Source of the DNA: JAUZRW01 sp034437755
GTDB lineage: Bacteria; Chloroflexota; Anaerolineae; Aggregatilineales; Phototrophicaceae
Reading direction: 5' to 3'
Assembly (NCBI GenBank): GCA_034437755.1
Contig: DAOTTV010000007.1
Location: 1-49,580, forward strand
Length of the DNA stretch: 49,580 bases
In this document: piece after piece, positions 26,079 to 33,162 of the stretch
Layout of the letters: each line of letters opens with the position of its first letter
Numbering within the stretch: the stretch's first letter is position 1
Position numbers and translations under genes: made by a program
Notes under the pieces: generated by a model
Seen by the model: the letters and a program-made list of their open reading frames with translations, nothing else
Told to the model about the DNA's origin: nothing
The model's database searches: none

Positions 26079-26128
26079 CGGCAGATCCTGTCGTCAGTGG
26101 ATAGGTGGGGTGGCAATGGGTGAGGGAG

Positions 26129-26156
26129 AAAAAACAGGGTCATGTAAGACCCTGTT
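26129..26156 (-). terminator. Terminator of the infC-rpmI-rplT operon
   Basis: Perfect 9-base-pair stem (26033-type arms at 26133-26141 and 26148-26156: AACAGGGTC/GACCCTGTT) with a 6-base loop, followed on the minus strand by a run of T residues (26134-26129). It lies 5 bases after the rplT stop. Confidence 0.85.
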
Positions 26157-26161
26157 CTGTG

Positions 26162-26518
26162 TTAGGCGATGGCTTCTTTCGCCGTGTTGACGATTTCCGC
26201 AAAGGCTTGCGGGTCTTCAGTCGCCAGCATTGCCATCATCTTCCGATCGACCTGCACATCGGCCTGTCGCAGACCGTGAATCAAGCGGCTATAGGGCAAG
26301 CCGTTCTGGCGGCTCGCGGCATTAATGCGCTGGATCCACAGGCGACGCATCTGGCGGCGACGTTGGCGACGATCGCGGTAAGCGTAGAATAAGCTCTTGA
26401 TCATCGCTTCGTTGGAGCGGCGGAACAGGCGACCACGCGTGCCCCACTGCCCTTTGACCATCTTGATAATTTTCTTGTGTCGTCTGCGACGGACGACCCC
26501 TGTTCTTGCTCTTGGCAT
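26162..26518 (-). CDS. rplT: 50S ribosomal protein L20
   Basis: The 118-residue basic protein starts PRARTGVVRRRRHKKI and contains GSRGRLFRRSNEA-like (here GTRGRLFRRSNEA) and RQMRRLWIQRINAA, the L20 signature. It is needed early in 50S assembly and in many bacteria represses its own operon. AGGAG lies before ATG 26518. Last gene of infC-rpmI-rplT. Confidence 0.98.
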   Translation of the reverse strand: MPRARTGVVRRRRHKKIIKMVKGQWGTRGRLFRRSNEAMIKSLFYAYRDRRQRRRQMRRLWIQRINAASRQNGLPYSRLIHGLRQADVQVDRKMMAMLATEDPQAFAEIVNTAKEAIA

Positions 26519-26548
26519 AGTCCTTCTCTCCTGTCATACAAGCAAAGA

Positions 26549-26570
26549 CCCAGAGCGAAACGCATCTGGG
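26549..26570 (-). promoter_or_regulatory. mRNA hairpin between rpmI and rplT
   Basis: CCCAGA-GCG-aaa-CGC-a-TCTGGG forms a 9-base-pair stem with one bulge and a 3-base loop. It has no T-run, so it is not a terminator. Its place 31 bases before rplT makes it a candidate regulatory structure for L20, which in other bacteria binds such elements. Confidence 0.4.
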
Positions 26571-26607
26571 CATTTGGTTCAGTTTTGTGACGAGCGCGAT
26601 ACGATCG

Positions 26608-26865
26608 TTACGCAGGCGGGTTCGCCTTGTATTTGCCCAAGTAGGGCGCAAGGGTCTTGACGCGCTTCGTCATTGAACTCCGACTCACCTCTTGCATCTT
26701 GTCCAGCGAGCGTTTCACACGGCTGGATTTGCGCCGGCGCAGGTGGCTTTTGCCGCCTTTGGTACGCATCACTTTGCCAGTGCTCGTCACCTTGAAGCGC
26801 TTGGCTGTCGCCTTGTGAGTCTTCAGTTTGTACTTCTTCTTTTTCTTCTTACCCACGTCAATCAC
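26608..26865 (-). CDS. rpmI: 50S ribosomal protein L35
   Basis: The 85-residue basic protein has YKLKTHKATAKRF, the L35 signature, after a Lys-rich N-terminal extension (GKKKKKK). The start is GTG 26865 with AAGGA only 3 bases upstream; a second GTG at 26856 sits 11-12 bases from the same site and an ATT lies between, so the exact first residue is uncertain. It follows infC by 13 bases. Confidence 0.95.
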   Translation of the reverse strand: MIDVGKKKKKKYKLKTHKATAKRFKVTSTGKVMRTKGGKSHLRRRKSSRVKRSLDKMQEVSRSSMTKRVKTLAPYLGKYKANPPA

Positions 26866-26878
26866 CGTCCTTCGGTAG

Positions 26879-27466
26879 TTAGTTGTCTGCGGCTGGAGCC
26901 ATGATCATAATCATGTCGCGCCCTTGCATACTGGGGCCTTGCTCCACCACACCGACATCTTTCAAATCTTCTTCAATGCTCTTGAGTTGGTCGCGTCCAA
27001 TTTCGGAATGTGTGATTTCGCGACCTCTAAAGCGCATCTTGAACAGCACTTTTTTGCCGTCGCCCAGCCAGTTTCGTGCCCGTTTCGTCAGAATCCCCAC
27101 ATGGTGATCATCAGTCTTGGGACGTAGCTGGACTTCCTTCACGTCGATTTTCTTCTGGTTTTTCTTGGCGCGCTTCTCTTTTTTCTGTTGCTCGTACTGG
27201 AACTTACCGAAGTCCATCACTTTGCAAACAGGTGGATTAGCGTTTGGCGCAACTTCCACAAGGTCAACACCCATATCTTGTGCCATCATGAGGGCTTTAC
27301 GAATGTTCACAACACCGACGTTGCGCGAGACAGGGCGACCGTCCTCGCCTTCTTCTTCAACGATGAGGCGCACTTCTTTCGCGCGGATTTGACCGTTCGT
27401 ACGATAGTCTATGTCTGCTATTTCCTTAAACCTTTCCTCTAATCTTATGAGTTTGTTCTCACTCAT
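26879..27466 (-). CDS. infC: Translation initiation factor IF-3
   Basis: IF-3 binds the 30S subunit and checks the start codon. The N-domain (NGQIRAKEVRL), linker and C-domain (KFRPKTDDHH-like, MRFRGREITHSEIG, DMIMIMAP) are complete. The ATG at 27466 has no ribosome-binding site and sits directly against a promoter -10 box, so it may not be transcribed. GAGGAAAGG followed by in-frame ATA codons at 27421 and 27412 is a better initiation region; a start at 27421 leaves eight residues before the conserved Asn, like Bacillus IF-3. Non-canonical infC starts (AUU, AUA, AUC) are known and allow IF-3 to limit its own synthesis. Confidence 0.96.
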   Translation of the reverse strand: MSENKLIRLEERFKEIADIDYRTNGQIRAKEVRLIVEEEGEDGRPVSRNVGVVNIRKALMMAQDMGVDLVEVAPNANPPVCKVMDFGKFQYEQQKKEKRAKKNQKKIDVKEVQLRPKTDDHHVGILTKRARNWLGDGKKVLFKMRFRGREITHSEIGRDQLKSIEEDLKDVGVVEQGPSMQGRDMIMIMAPAADN

Positions 27467-27495
27467 AATATAGCCGATTTCCGAAAATAGCGCAA
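27467..27495 (-). promoter_or_regulatory. Promoter of the infC operon
   Basis: On the minus strand TTGCGC (27495-27490) and TATATT (27472-27467) are exactly 17 bases apart. The -10 box touches the ATG at 27466, so transcription would start near 27460. Confidence 0.6.
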
Positions 27496-27577
27496 CGAAT
27501 CATAACAAAACGGCCCTACACCGTCAATCGGCAATCTAAAATTATTGCAGTGCATAACATGCGTAGTATAACAAAGA

Positions 27578-27955
27578 TCAAGACGTTTGTATATTCTCGG
27601 TTGGCGCGTCGGGCGTGGTGGTGATGATGCGCGGATGATCGCTCTCATGGGCGAAGGCCCGTACATCGCTCAAGGCTTGCTCGAACAGCGCGAGCAAGTC
27701 GTCATCACTGCCCTTGTAGCGGCGTAAAGTCTGCTGAGCGCAGAGACCGCACCCGCGCATCGCCCGATAGCTATCGGTTTCGCAAGTCATGCACCCATTC
27801 AGGCGGATCATCATCAGCATGAATGCCAGCGTATCTTCGTGGTTTTCCGGTTGTTGGCTCACGCGCTCGACCAGTGCCGCCCACTGCTCGCCACGTAATG
27901 TTTTCAGAGTTGGGATGACGTGTCGCGGAAACAGGATATCATTTGCTGTGTACAT
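27578..27955 (-). CDS. Conserved-looking small protein with two CxxC motifs
   Basis: The 125-residue soluble protein has C55/C58 and C69/C72, a spacing suited to a zinc site or an iron-sulfur centre. The rest is helical, with an acidic C-terminal half (GSDDDLLALFEQAL). I do not recognise the family. AAGGA lies 5 bases before ATG 27955. It is upstream of infC on the same strand, 111 bases away. Confidence 0.7.
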   Translation of the reverse strand: MYTANDILFPRHVIPTLKTLRGEQWAALVERVSQQPENHEDTLAFMLMMIRLNGCMTCETDSYRAMRGCGLCAQQTLRRYKGSDDDLLALFEQALSDVRAFAHESDHPRIITTTPDAPTENIQTS

Positions 27956-28093
27956 AATTATCCTTAAAAAACCGTTGAAAAATCATTCCTCGTGTTTCAT
28001 TGAGGCGACTGCAATCGCGCCCCTTTGCTCATAAGCATAGGAGGGTTTAGGAATCGTGGCAAGTTAGAATATCGTTCTTTCGCACATGTGCGC

Positions 28094-28099
28094 TATAAT
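28094..28099 (+). promoter_or_regulatory. -10 box of the FxLYD lipoprotein gene
   Basis: TATAAT inside GCGCTATAATACG, 47 bases before the ATG at 28146. No good -35 is visible. Confidence 0.45.
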
Positions 28100-28145
28100 A
28101 CGTGGCATAACGCCAACAAGCAGACGAGTACACATAGGCAAAGCG

Positions 28146-29336
28146 ATGATGAGACGACGCTGGTACGAGTTGATCGGAATTTTCTTGATATGCACGGGGC
28201 TGGTGGGCTGTGCGGGCGGCACGGTCGTCTTTGCACCTACGCCGATCCCGCCGGAACTGAACCCGACCCAATACACGCACCCGACCGGCGCGTTCTCGGT
28301 GCTGGTGCCGGGGACGTGGAGCTTGTACGAACAGGAGAATCGCGTCTTTGCCAGCGCGTCCTTCGCACCGCCGGATGCCGAGCGTCCGCTGGTGCAGGTG
28401 CAGGTCGTCAATCTGGGCGAAGCTATCAGCGCTGACGGTCTCGGTGAGTTGATGGCGCGTTACCAGACCGAGATTCGCCCGGATATAAGCCGCTATACCG
28501 AGCAAGAGCGCACCGCGATTGGCGATGGAAGCTGGCGTATCACGGGCTTACGCGCCACGCCGACCGGCGACCCACAACCGTTGAATACTTTCATTCAGCG
28601 TAGCGCGGGCTTGCTGGGCGTGATCGAGATCACCGTACCCAACGACGCGAGCCTACGCTCACAGGTGCAGACGATTGTCAATACCTTCACGATGTCGCCA
28701 AGTGCTGATTTACCCGTTGGGACGCTCTCGATCTTATCCCGCGCCGGACAGAGCGAAGTCGAGATCGTCAATCTAGCGACGTGGACGACTCCCGAAGGCG
28801 TATTCTTCGTCACGGGCGAAGTACGCAATCATGGCGCTAGCACCTATGCTGATTTACCCGTGCGCGCGATCTTGCTGACCGACACGGGAACTGTGGTCGC
28901 GGATGCCGCGAATACGGTCATGGGGCATGGCATCCAGCCCGATCAGTACGCGCCTTTTAGCGTGCGCTTCGGGCAGGGGCAAGCGCCGACTGCCACGCAG
29001 TATCAGGTGATTCTCGGCAGTGATGGCGGACAACCGCGCACAATCGACGTGATCGGCGAGCCGCAACTCCAATGGTCGGATGAGACACAGTTCACCGCTG
29101 ATGGCGATCTATTCGTGACCGGCACGGTACGCAACACGGGCGATGTCGCGGTGCATTCGCTACGGGCAGTGGCGACGATCTTCGACGAGGGCGGGCGCGT
29201 GATCGGCGCGGCGTTCGCTGATCTGGAAGTCGAGTCACTCGCCCGCGATCAGAGCGCCCCCTTCACGATTCTCGTCAGCGACTTAGGCGGCACGCCCGCT
29301 AATTACGTCGTCAACGTGCAGGGCTTACCGCGATGA
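28146..29336 (+). CDS. Lipoprotein with two FxLYD-type domains
   Basis: The N-terminus is RRRWYELIGIFLICTGLVGC, a lipoprotein signal with lipobox LVGC. Residues 40-185 form a domain beginning with YTHPTGAFSVLVPGTW, like secreted proteins with a PsbP-like core. Two related beta domains follow (about 205-290 and 305-395), each with the form VTGEVRNHG / VTGTVRNTG typical of FxLYD. It is probably a surface binding or scaffold protein. I chose ATG 28146 because the hydrophobic core then lies at the right distance; a frame open to 28086 overlaps the promoter. Confidence 0.8.
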   Translation: MMRRRWYELIGIFLICTGLVGCAGGTVVFAPTPIPPELNPTQYTHPTGAFSVLVPGTWSLYEQENRVFASASFAPPDAERPLVQVQVVNLGEAISADGLGELMARYQTEIRPDISRYTEQERTAIGDGSWRITGLRATPTGDPQPLNTFIQRSAGLLGVIEITVPNDASLRSQVQTIVNTFTMSPSADLPVGTLSILSRAGQSEVEIVNLATWTTPEGVFFVTGEVRNHGASTYADLPVRAILLTDTGTVVADAANTVMGHGIQPDQYAPFSVRFGQGQAPTATQYQVILGSDGGQPRTIDVIGEPQLQWSDETQFTADGDLFVTGTVRNTGDVAVHSLRAVATIFDEGGRVIGAAFADLEVESLARDQSAPFTILVSDLGGTPANYVVNVQGLPR

Positions 29337-29554
29337 TCCGTTATGGCTTGATCGACCTCGTACATCTCACTGATGGGGCGCGTCTGGTCGAGCGCGACAC
29401 CCCGTACTTCCAGCGCGTATGCCAGCACTGCGCGTTAGAGCCGACACAATGCCTGTTGATCGAGCCGAATACGCGCATTCGCCAATCTGCCGAGCGCATC
29501 GGCATCCACACTGCGCCCGATCTCACAGCTCTTCAATCTTTCGCATCTGCTTGA
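29333..29554 (+). CDS. Small HAD-like protein
   Basis: The 73-residue frame overlaps the lipoprotein stop by ATGA, so it is likely coupled in translation. Its C-terminal half, CALEPTQCLLIEPNTRIRQSAERIG, recalls the last helix-turn of HAD-type phosphatases (PEECLVIDD... region), but the rest of such an enzyme is missing. It ends inside the convergent ADC-like gene (22-base overlap). It could be a short relic or an independent small protein. Confidence 0.45.
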   Translation: MIRYGLIDLVHLTDGARLVERDTPYFQRVCQHCALEPTQCLLIEPNTRIRQSAERIGIHTAPDLTALQSFASA

Positions 29555-30717
29555 TAATCGCGCACGACCCGTCCGGTACTCAGGCGCATAGCAAGCGTCG
29601 TGTCGTAGGCTTCGCGCAGGGTCACCTCCCAATCGTGCAACGCATGCCCTAAATCTAAACGCGCTGTCGGCAGATGATCGATGCTGTGCCAGCGCTCAAC
29701 GCTGAAAATCGCCTGTGTCAGCCGATCGACGGCGTACTGCGGCGCACCGTGTTGGCTGGTCACGGCGGGGATGCGCTTGTGATTGAACACGTTGACGCGC
29801 CGATAGAAGGGCACGCCGATCGCGGCGAGGAGCGTATCACCGGCGCGGAAAGCGGTCGCAGTTACTAGATTGGGAACGCCGAACAAACGCCCGAACGCGC
29901 CGACGATGCTCGCTTCGTTGGCGGGCGTGCGCTGGTCGTGCGTCAATGTGAGATACTCTGCGCCCGCTACGTGTAAGCTACTGGTCGTCGGGGTGATGTC
30001 GGTTCGCCCTAATCGCTTGGGGAAGCCGTAAATCTCGCGCCCTAGCAAAATCGGTTCGTAGGTCGAGGGATAGATATAGGGCACGTACAAGCCCAGCTTC
30101 GCGCCGACGCGCACCGGCACAAAGACCGTCGTCTCGGTATAATGAAAACGCGCCTGCGGACGATGCACATACTGCGCGTCGCGGAAATCAGCGATGCCGA
30201 TCAGCAGCGATTGCCCGATGCGCTGAACGCCGGTCGGCAAGCGCAGATGCGGAAGCTCAGCCGTGCAGAACACGAAGCGAATCACGCTGTTGTGGAAGGC
30301 GAACGGCCCCGGCAAAACTTGTGCGCTGTGCGTATCATAATGCACTGGTTGCGCGATGCGCTCGCGCTCGGCTTGTGCTTGCTGGAGTTGGTGCGCCAGA
30401 TAGCGCCGCGCCGCCATCGTGAACGCCGTCGATTGCCGTAGATCGCTCCTATCCCAGCGCAAAAACGTACACGCGGTCTGCGTGATGGCGCGTTGTGTGT
30501 GTGGCACATCGCCCAGAATCGCGATCGCATCCAGCACAGTATCAAGCGGCGCGTTGCCGATCGGCTGAGCATGACGACTGAGCGTACACGTACCCGTCAG
30601 GCGCACGTAAGCATAGTCGGGCGCGTCGCCTTCAGCGAATAGCGTCTCGCCCGCCGCAATCGTGACGGTCTGCGCCAGTTGGCGCACGTCCTCGAACAGA
30701 TCAGGAGTCAGTGTCAT
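29533..30717 (-). CDS. Fusion of cyclic-nucleotide-binding-like and acetoacetate-decarboxylase-like domains
   Basis: Residues 1 to about 115 follow a cNMP-binding/Crp-type beta-barrel: TIAAGETLFAEGDAPDYAYVRLTGTCTLS, then a pocket region lacking a clear RxA. Residues 130-394 follow the acetoacetate decarboxylase fold, with EPILLGREIYGFPKRLG; K234 aligns with the Schiff-base lysine of that family, while the next residue is Arg rather than Lys. The fusion suggests an enzyme or binding protein controlled by a second messenger. It overlaps the next membrane protein by ATGA (30714-30717), implying a common unit. Confidence 0.7.
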   Translation of the reverse strand: MTLTPDLFEDVRQLAQTVTIAAGETLFAEGDAPDYAYVRLTGTCTLSRHAQPIGNAPLDTVLDAIAILGDVPHTQRAITQTACTFLRWDRSDLRQSTAFTMAARRYLAHQLQQAQAERERIAQPVHYDTHSAQVLPGPFAFHNSVIRFVFCTAELPHLRLPTGVQRIGQSLLIGIADFRDAQYVHRPQARFHYTETTVFVPVRVGAKLGLYVPYIYPSTYEPILLGREIYGFPKRLGRTDITPTTSSLHVAGAEYLTLTHDQRTPANEASIVGAFGRLFGVPNLVTATAFRAGDTLLAAIGVPFYRRVNVFNHKRIPAVTSQHGAPQYAVDRLTQAIFSVERWHSIDHLPTARLDLGHALHDWEVTLREAYDTTLAMRLSTGRVVRDYQADAKD

Positions 30718-31634
30718 AGTGATAGCTTGTTAGTACGCATCAAATAATCGACCCCGCGCACCGAGACAACCGTCGCTATAATCGGCAACCATACTGTCCC
30801 CACGAAGCCGAAGCCGATCTCCATCAGCCACAGTTGGTTATATGCGCCCAGTTGTACCAGTGGCAGATGATAAGCGAAGAGCATGACCGCGACGAAAAAG
30901 CCCGCCGCACCTAATAGCCAGCGCGGGTCAAGCGGCGTGATCGGCAGATGCTGGTCAAGTAACGTCGTGCCGATCTCACTGCGCCGAAACCAGAGGATAC
31001 TCCAGCAGACCAGCAGAATCGTGCTACTGGTGACAATCGCACCGACGTTGACCGCGTTCTGTAAGGCTTGCACCATGAACAGCAACACGAACACCGTCAC
31101 CAGCGCGAACCACTCGGCCAGCGATAAGGCGAAATCCGTCGGCGTGTGCTGGGTGCTGATGCGCGTGACGAGGCCCCATAGCACCACCGGCACAGCGAAG
31201 AACGCGGCGGCGTAAATCAAAGCGCTGACCCACCCGACTGGCTCGAACAATCCTGAAAGTGCCGGATTCCAGCGTATCCAGATGCCCCAGTAAAAGCCTA
31301 GCCACGCCGTCACTGCCAGCAACAAGCCACGATAGCGCCGATTGTTGCCGGCGGTGAGGACGATGAACAAGCCGAACATCTCCGCCATCACCAGCGTATG
31401 CCCGCCCATGACGCGCGTCAGCAAGGAGACCGGAAAGCCCGAAAACGAGAAATCCGGCTTGATGAACAGGCTCACCAGCACGCCGACGATCGCCATCAGC
31501 GTCATGCCATCGTATAAATCGCGGATGCGATAGCGCACAGCAAGATCAAGCGTCAGCGTGGCGATGGCGATATAGCCCACGATGCGTAATGTCCAGTCGA
31601 GCAGGGTATGTTCTTGAATCGTCGTCCACAGCAA
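30714..31634 (-). CDS. Polytopic membrane protein of unknown family
   Basis: At least eight hydrophobic segments are visible. The start used here is TTG 31634. The same frame stays open upstream to about 31770 without any ATG or GTG and encodes another hydrophobic run (ALFLFGGEVLLW) preceded by basic residues, so the true N-terminus may lie further up with an unusual start, or the gene's 5' end may have been lost. It is followed by the cNMP/ADC fusion with ATGA overlap, and the pair may act together. Confidence 0.6.
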   Translation of the reverse strand: MLWTTIQEHTLLDWTLRIVGYIAIATLTLDLAVRYRIRDLYDGMTLMAIVGVLVSLFIKPDFSFSGFPVSLLTRVMGGHTLVMAEMFGLFIVLTAGNNRRYRGLLLAVTAWLGFYWGIWIRWNPALSGLFEPVGWVSALIYAAAFFAVPVVLWGLVTRISTQHTPTDFALSLAEWFALVTVFVLLFMVQALQNAVNVGAIVTSSTILLVCWSILWFRRSEIGTTLLDQHLPITPLDPRWLLGAAGFFVAVMLFAYHLPLVQLGAYNQLWLMEIGFGFVGTVWLPIIATVVSVRGVDYLMRTNKLSL

Positions 31635-32090
31635 GACCTCGCCGCCGAAGAGAAATAGCGCGGCGATCAGTAGGCGTACTGCCCATAGCGATGGACGACG
31701 ATCAAAACTTATACGAGTTGCGTTGCGACGGCTCTTAAAATCGATACGATAACCTCTTTCGATTGCTCAGCACCCTCTAAACCATCATGCCATACTGGTA
31801 ACTACTCAGGTCAAATGATTTAAGCCAGCCTCTGCCCTCAAGACAAGTACGGTTAAAGTCCCTCTCCTAGCCACATAGTGGCGGTCGGGAGAGGGATTTA
31901 GGGTGAGGGCTGAGTAGTTACTCATACTGAGATAAGCATACCCGCAAGCGACGCATGAGTCACGGCATGAGTCGGGGATTTTGTGCAATCATTAAGGCGC
32001 GGGTCACCGGTCGCCGGATAGCTGACCGCCGGATAATCATCCAGATGCAACACGTCCGCGTCGAAGTGGATGTACAGCGGCGTGTCATTG
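31635..32090. other. 456-base region without an intact gene
   Basis: It holds, from left to right, the open upstream extension of the membrane protein frame (31635-31770), MITE-like copy 4 (31798-31921) and the arginase-type remnant (31991-32098). Nothing else is seen. Confidence 0.55.
31798..31921. mobile_element. MITE-like inverted-repeat element, copy 4
   Basis: The 124-base element has perfect 12-base terminal inverted repeats (GTAACTACTCAG ... CTGAGTAGTTAC). Inside, GCCCTCA (31834-31840) pairs with TGAGGGC (31904-31910), CCCTCTCC (31860-31867) pairs with GGGAGAGGG (31887-31895), and GCCAC/GTGGC forms the tip, so most of it folds as one long hairpin. Flanking 8-mers CCATACTG and TCATACTG match at 7 of 8 bases. 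No transposase is encoded. Confidence 0.75.
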
Positions 32091-32098
32091 TCAATGTC
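31991..32098 (-). pseudogene. Remnant of an arginase/agmatinase-family gene
   Basis: Minus-strand translation reads TPLYIHFDADVLHLDDYPAV then SYPATGDPRL, the metal-binding block of the arginase (ureohydrolase) family (xHFDxDVxD...P...YP). Residues on both sides do not continue the family: it is a piece of about 35 codons. It begins within the last codons of the LysM gene in another frame, and there is no start codon or upstream homologous sequence. The segment is therefore a decayed gene fragment. Confidence 0.6.
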
Positions 32099-33032
32099 CC
32101 GGAATGTGCAAGGCTTGCCCGACGAAAATATGATTGAGATTGAGCAAGCCGTTAGCTTCGGCGAGATCATAGATATTGACGTGGAACGCCGCCGCAATCT
32201 CGAAGAGCGTATCGCCCGCCTGTACGTGATACGTGCGCCCGACCAGATGACGTTGGGGCGCGGGTGTGGGGTGCGCTGTGCCGACCGGAATCAGCAGGAC
32301 ATCGCCGGGGAAGATGCGACGGCTATCCGTGATGCCGTTCAGCTGGCGAATGGCGTCGGCTGTCGTGCCGAAGTGCAGGGCAATCGCGCTCAGCAAGTCG
32401 CCCGCCTGCACGACATACGTTGTCTGTGTTGGCTGGGGCGGGGGCGTGTAGGTCGTCTGCTGTGGGACGTGTGTCGCGGTTGTGCCACTGCTATTCGCTG
32501 GAACGTGGAGCGTCATCCCTGCCTGGATATAATTGGGGTTGGCGATGTTGTTTGCACGGGCGAGGGCTTGCCATGTCGTGCCATAACGCGCCGCGATCGT
32601 CTGGAGCGTCTCGCCAATATCGACGCGGTGAATACGGTCGAAGGCAGCTTGTCCCTGCGCCACTGGCAGGTTGATGACCTGCCCGACGACTAGCTGATTG
32701 GGATTGGCAATCGCGTTGTTATCAGTCAGGGCTTGCGGTGTGGTGTCATAGCGCAGGGCGATGTCGGTCAGCGTTTCGCCGTGTGCGACCATATGTGTTG
32801 GCGGGATTGCCACTGTCCCTGCTGGGATCGTCAGCACTTGTCCGGCGCGGATGCGATTGGGGTCAATCAGATTATTACGAATTAACAAGTCATCGACGCT
32901 CACGTCGAAGCGATTGGCAATCGCTGTGATGGTGTCGCCGCGCTGAACTGTATACGTCTGTTCCTGCGCGCTGACGATGCCAATTGCCAGCATCATCAGG
33001 CAGAACAGCCCTATCAAACCTATTTTGTGCAT
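32091..33032 (-). CDS. Secreted protein with five LysM domains
   Basis: A signal peptide (1-22, ending SAQ) is followed by five LysM repeats, each starting near YTVQRGDT, HMVAHGET, HRVDIGET, YVVQAGDL and YHVQAGDT and ending in a (V/I)P strand (residues about 26-71, 78-124, 135-178, 203-247, 265-313). LysM domains bind N-acetylglucosamine polymers such as peptidoglycan. No enzymatic domain is attached. It is monocistronic and ends at the arginase remnant. Confidence 0.92.
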   Translation of the reverse strand: MHKIGLIGLFCLMMLAIGIVSAQEQTYTVQRGDTITAIANRFDVSVDDLLIRNNLIDPNRIRAGQVLTIPAGTVAIPPTHMVAHGETLTDIALRYDTTPQALTDNNAIANPNQLVVGQVINLPVAQGQAAFDRIHRVDIGETLQTIAARYGTTWQALARANNIANPNYIQAGMTLHVPANSSGTTATHVPQQTTYTPPPQPTQTTYVVQAGDLLSAIALHFGTTADAIRQLNGITDSRRIFPGDVLLIPVGTAHPTPAPQRHLVGRTYHVQAGDTLFEIAAAFHVNIYDLAEANGLLNLNHIFVGQALHIPGH

Positions 33033-33162
33033 GGTCTCCCCTTCGTTGGTCGTGTGTATATCATGTTTCTATTGTAATCGAAATGCGCCGTGTCTGCTGA
33101 AAATCGCCTGCGATTATCTAGGGCGCCTGCCCCCAACCTGGCAACTAGGGGCAAGCGCGTCC

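Noticed and set aside
28025..28435. Plus-strand frame overlapping the FxLYD lipoprotein start
   Set aside because: The lipoprotein frame has signal peptide and domains; this one is a shadow.
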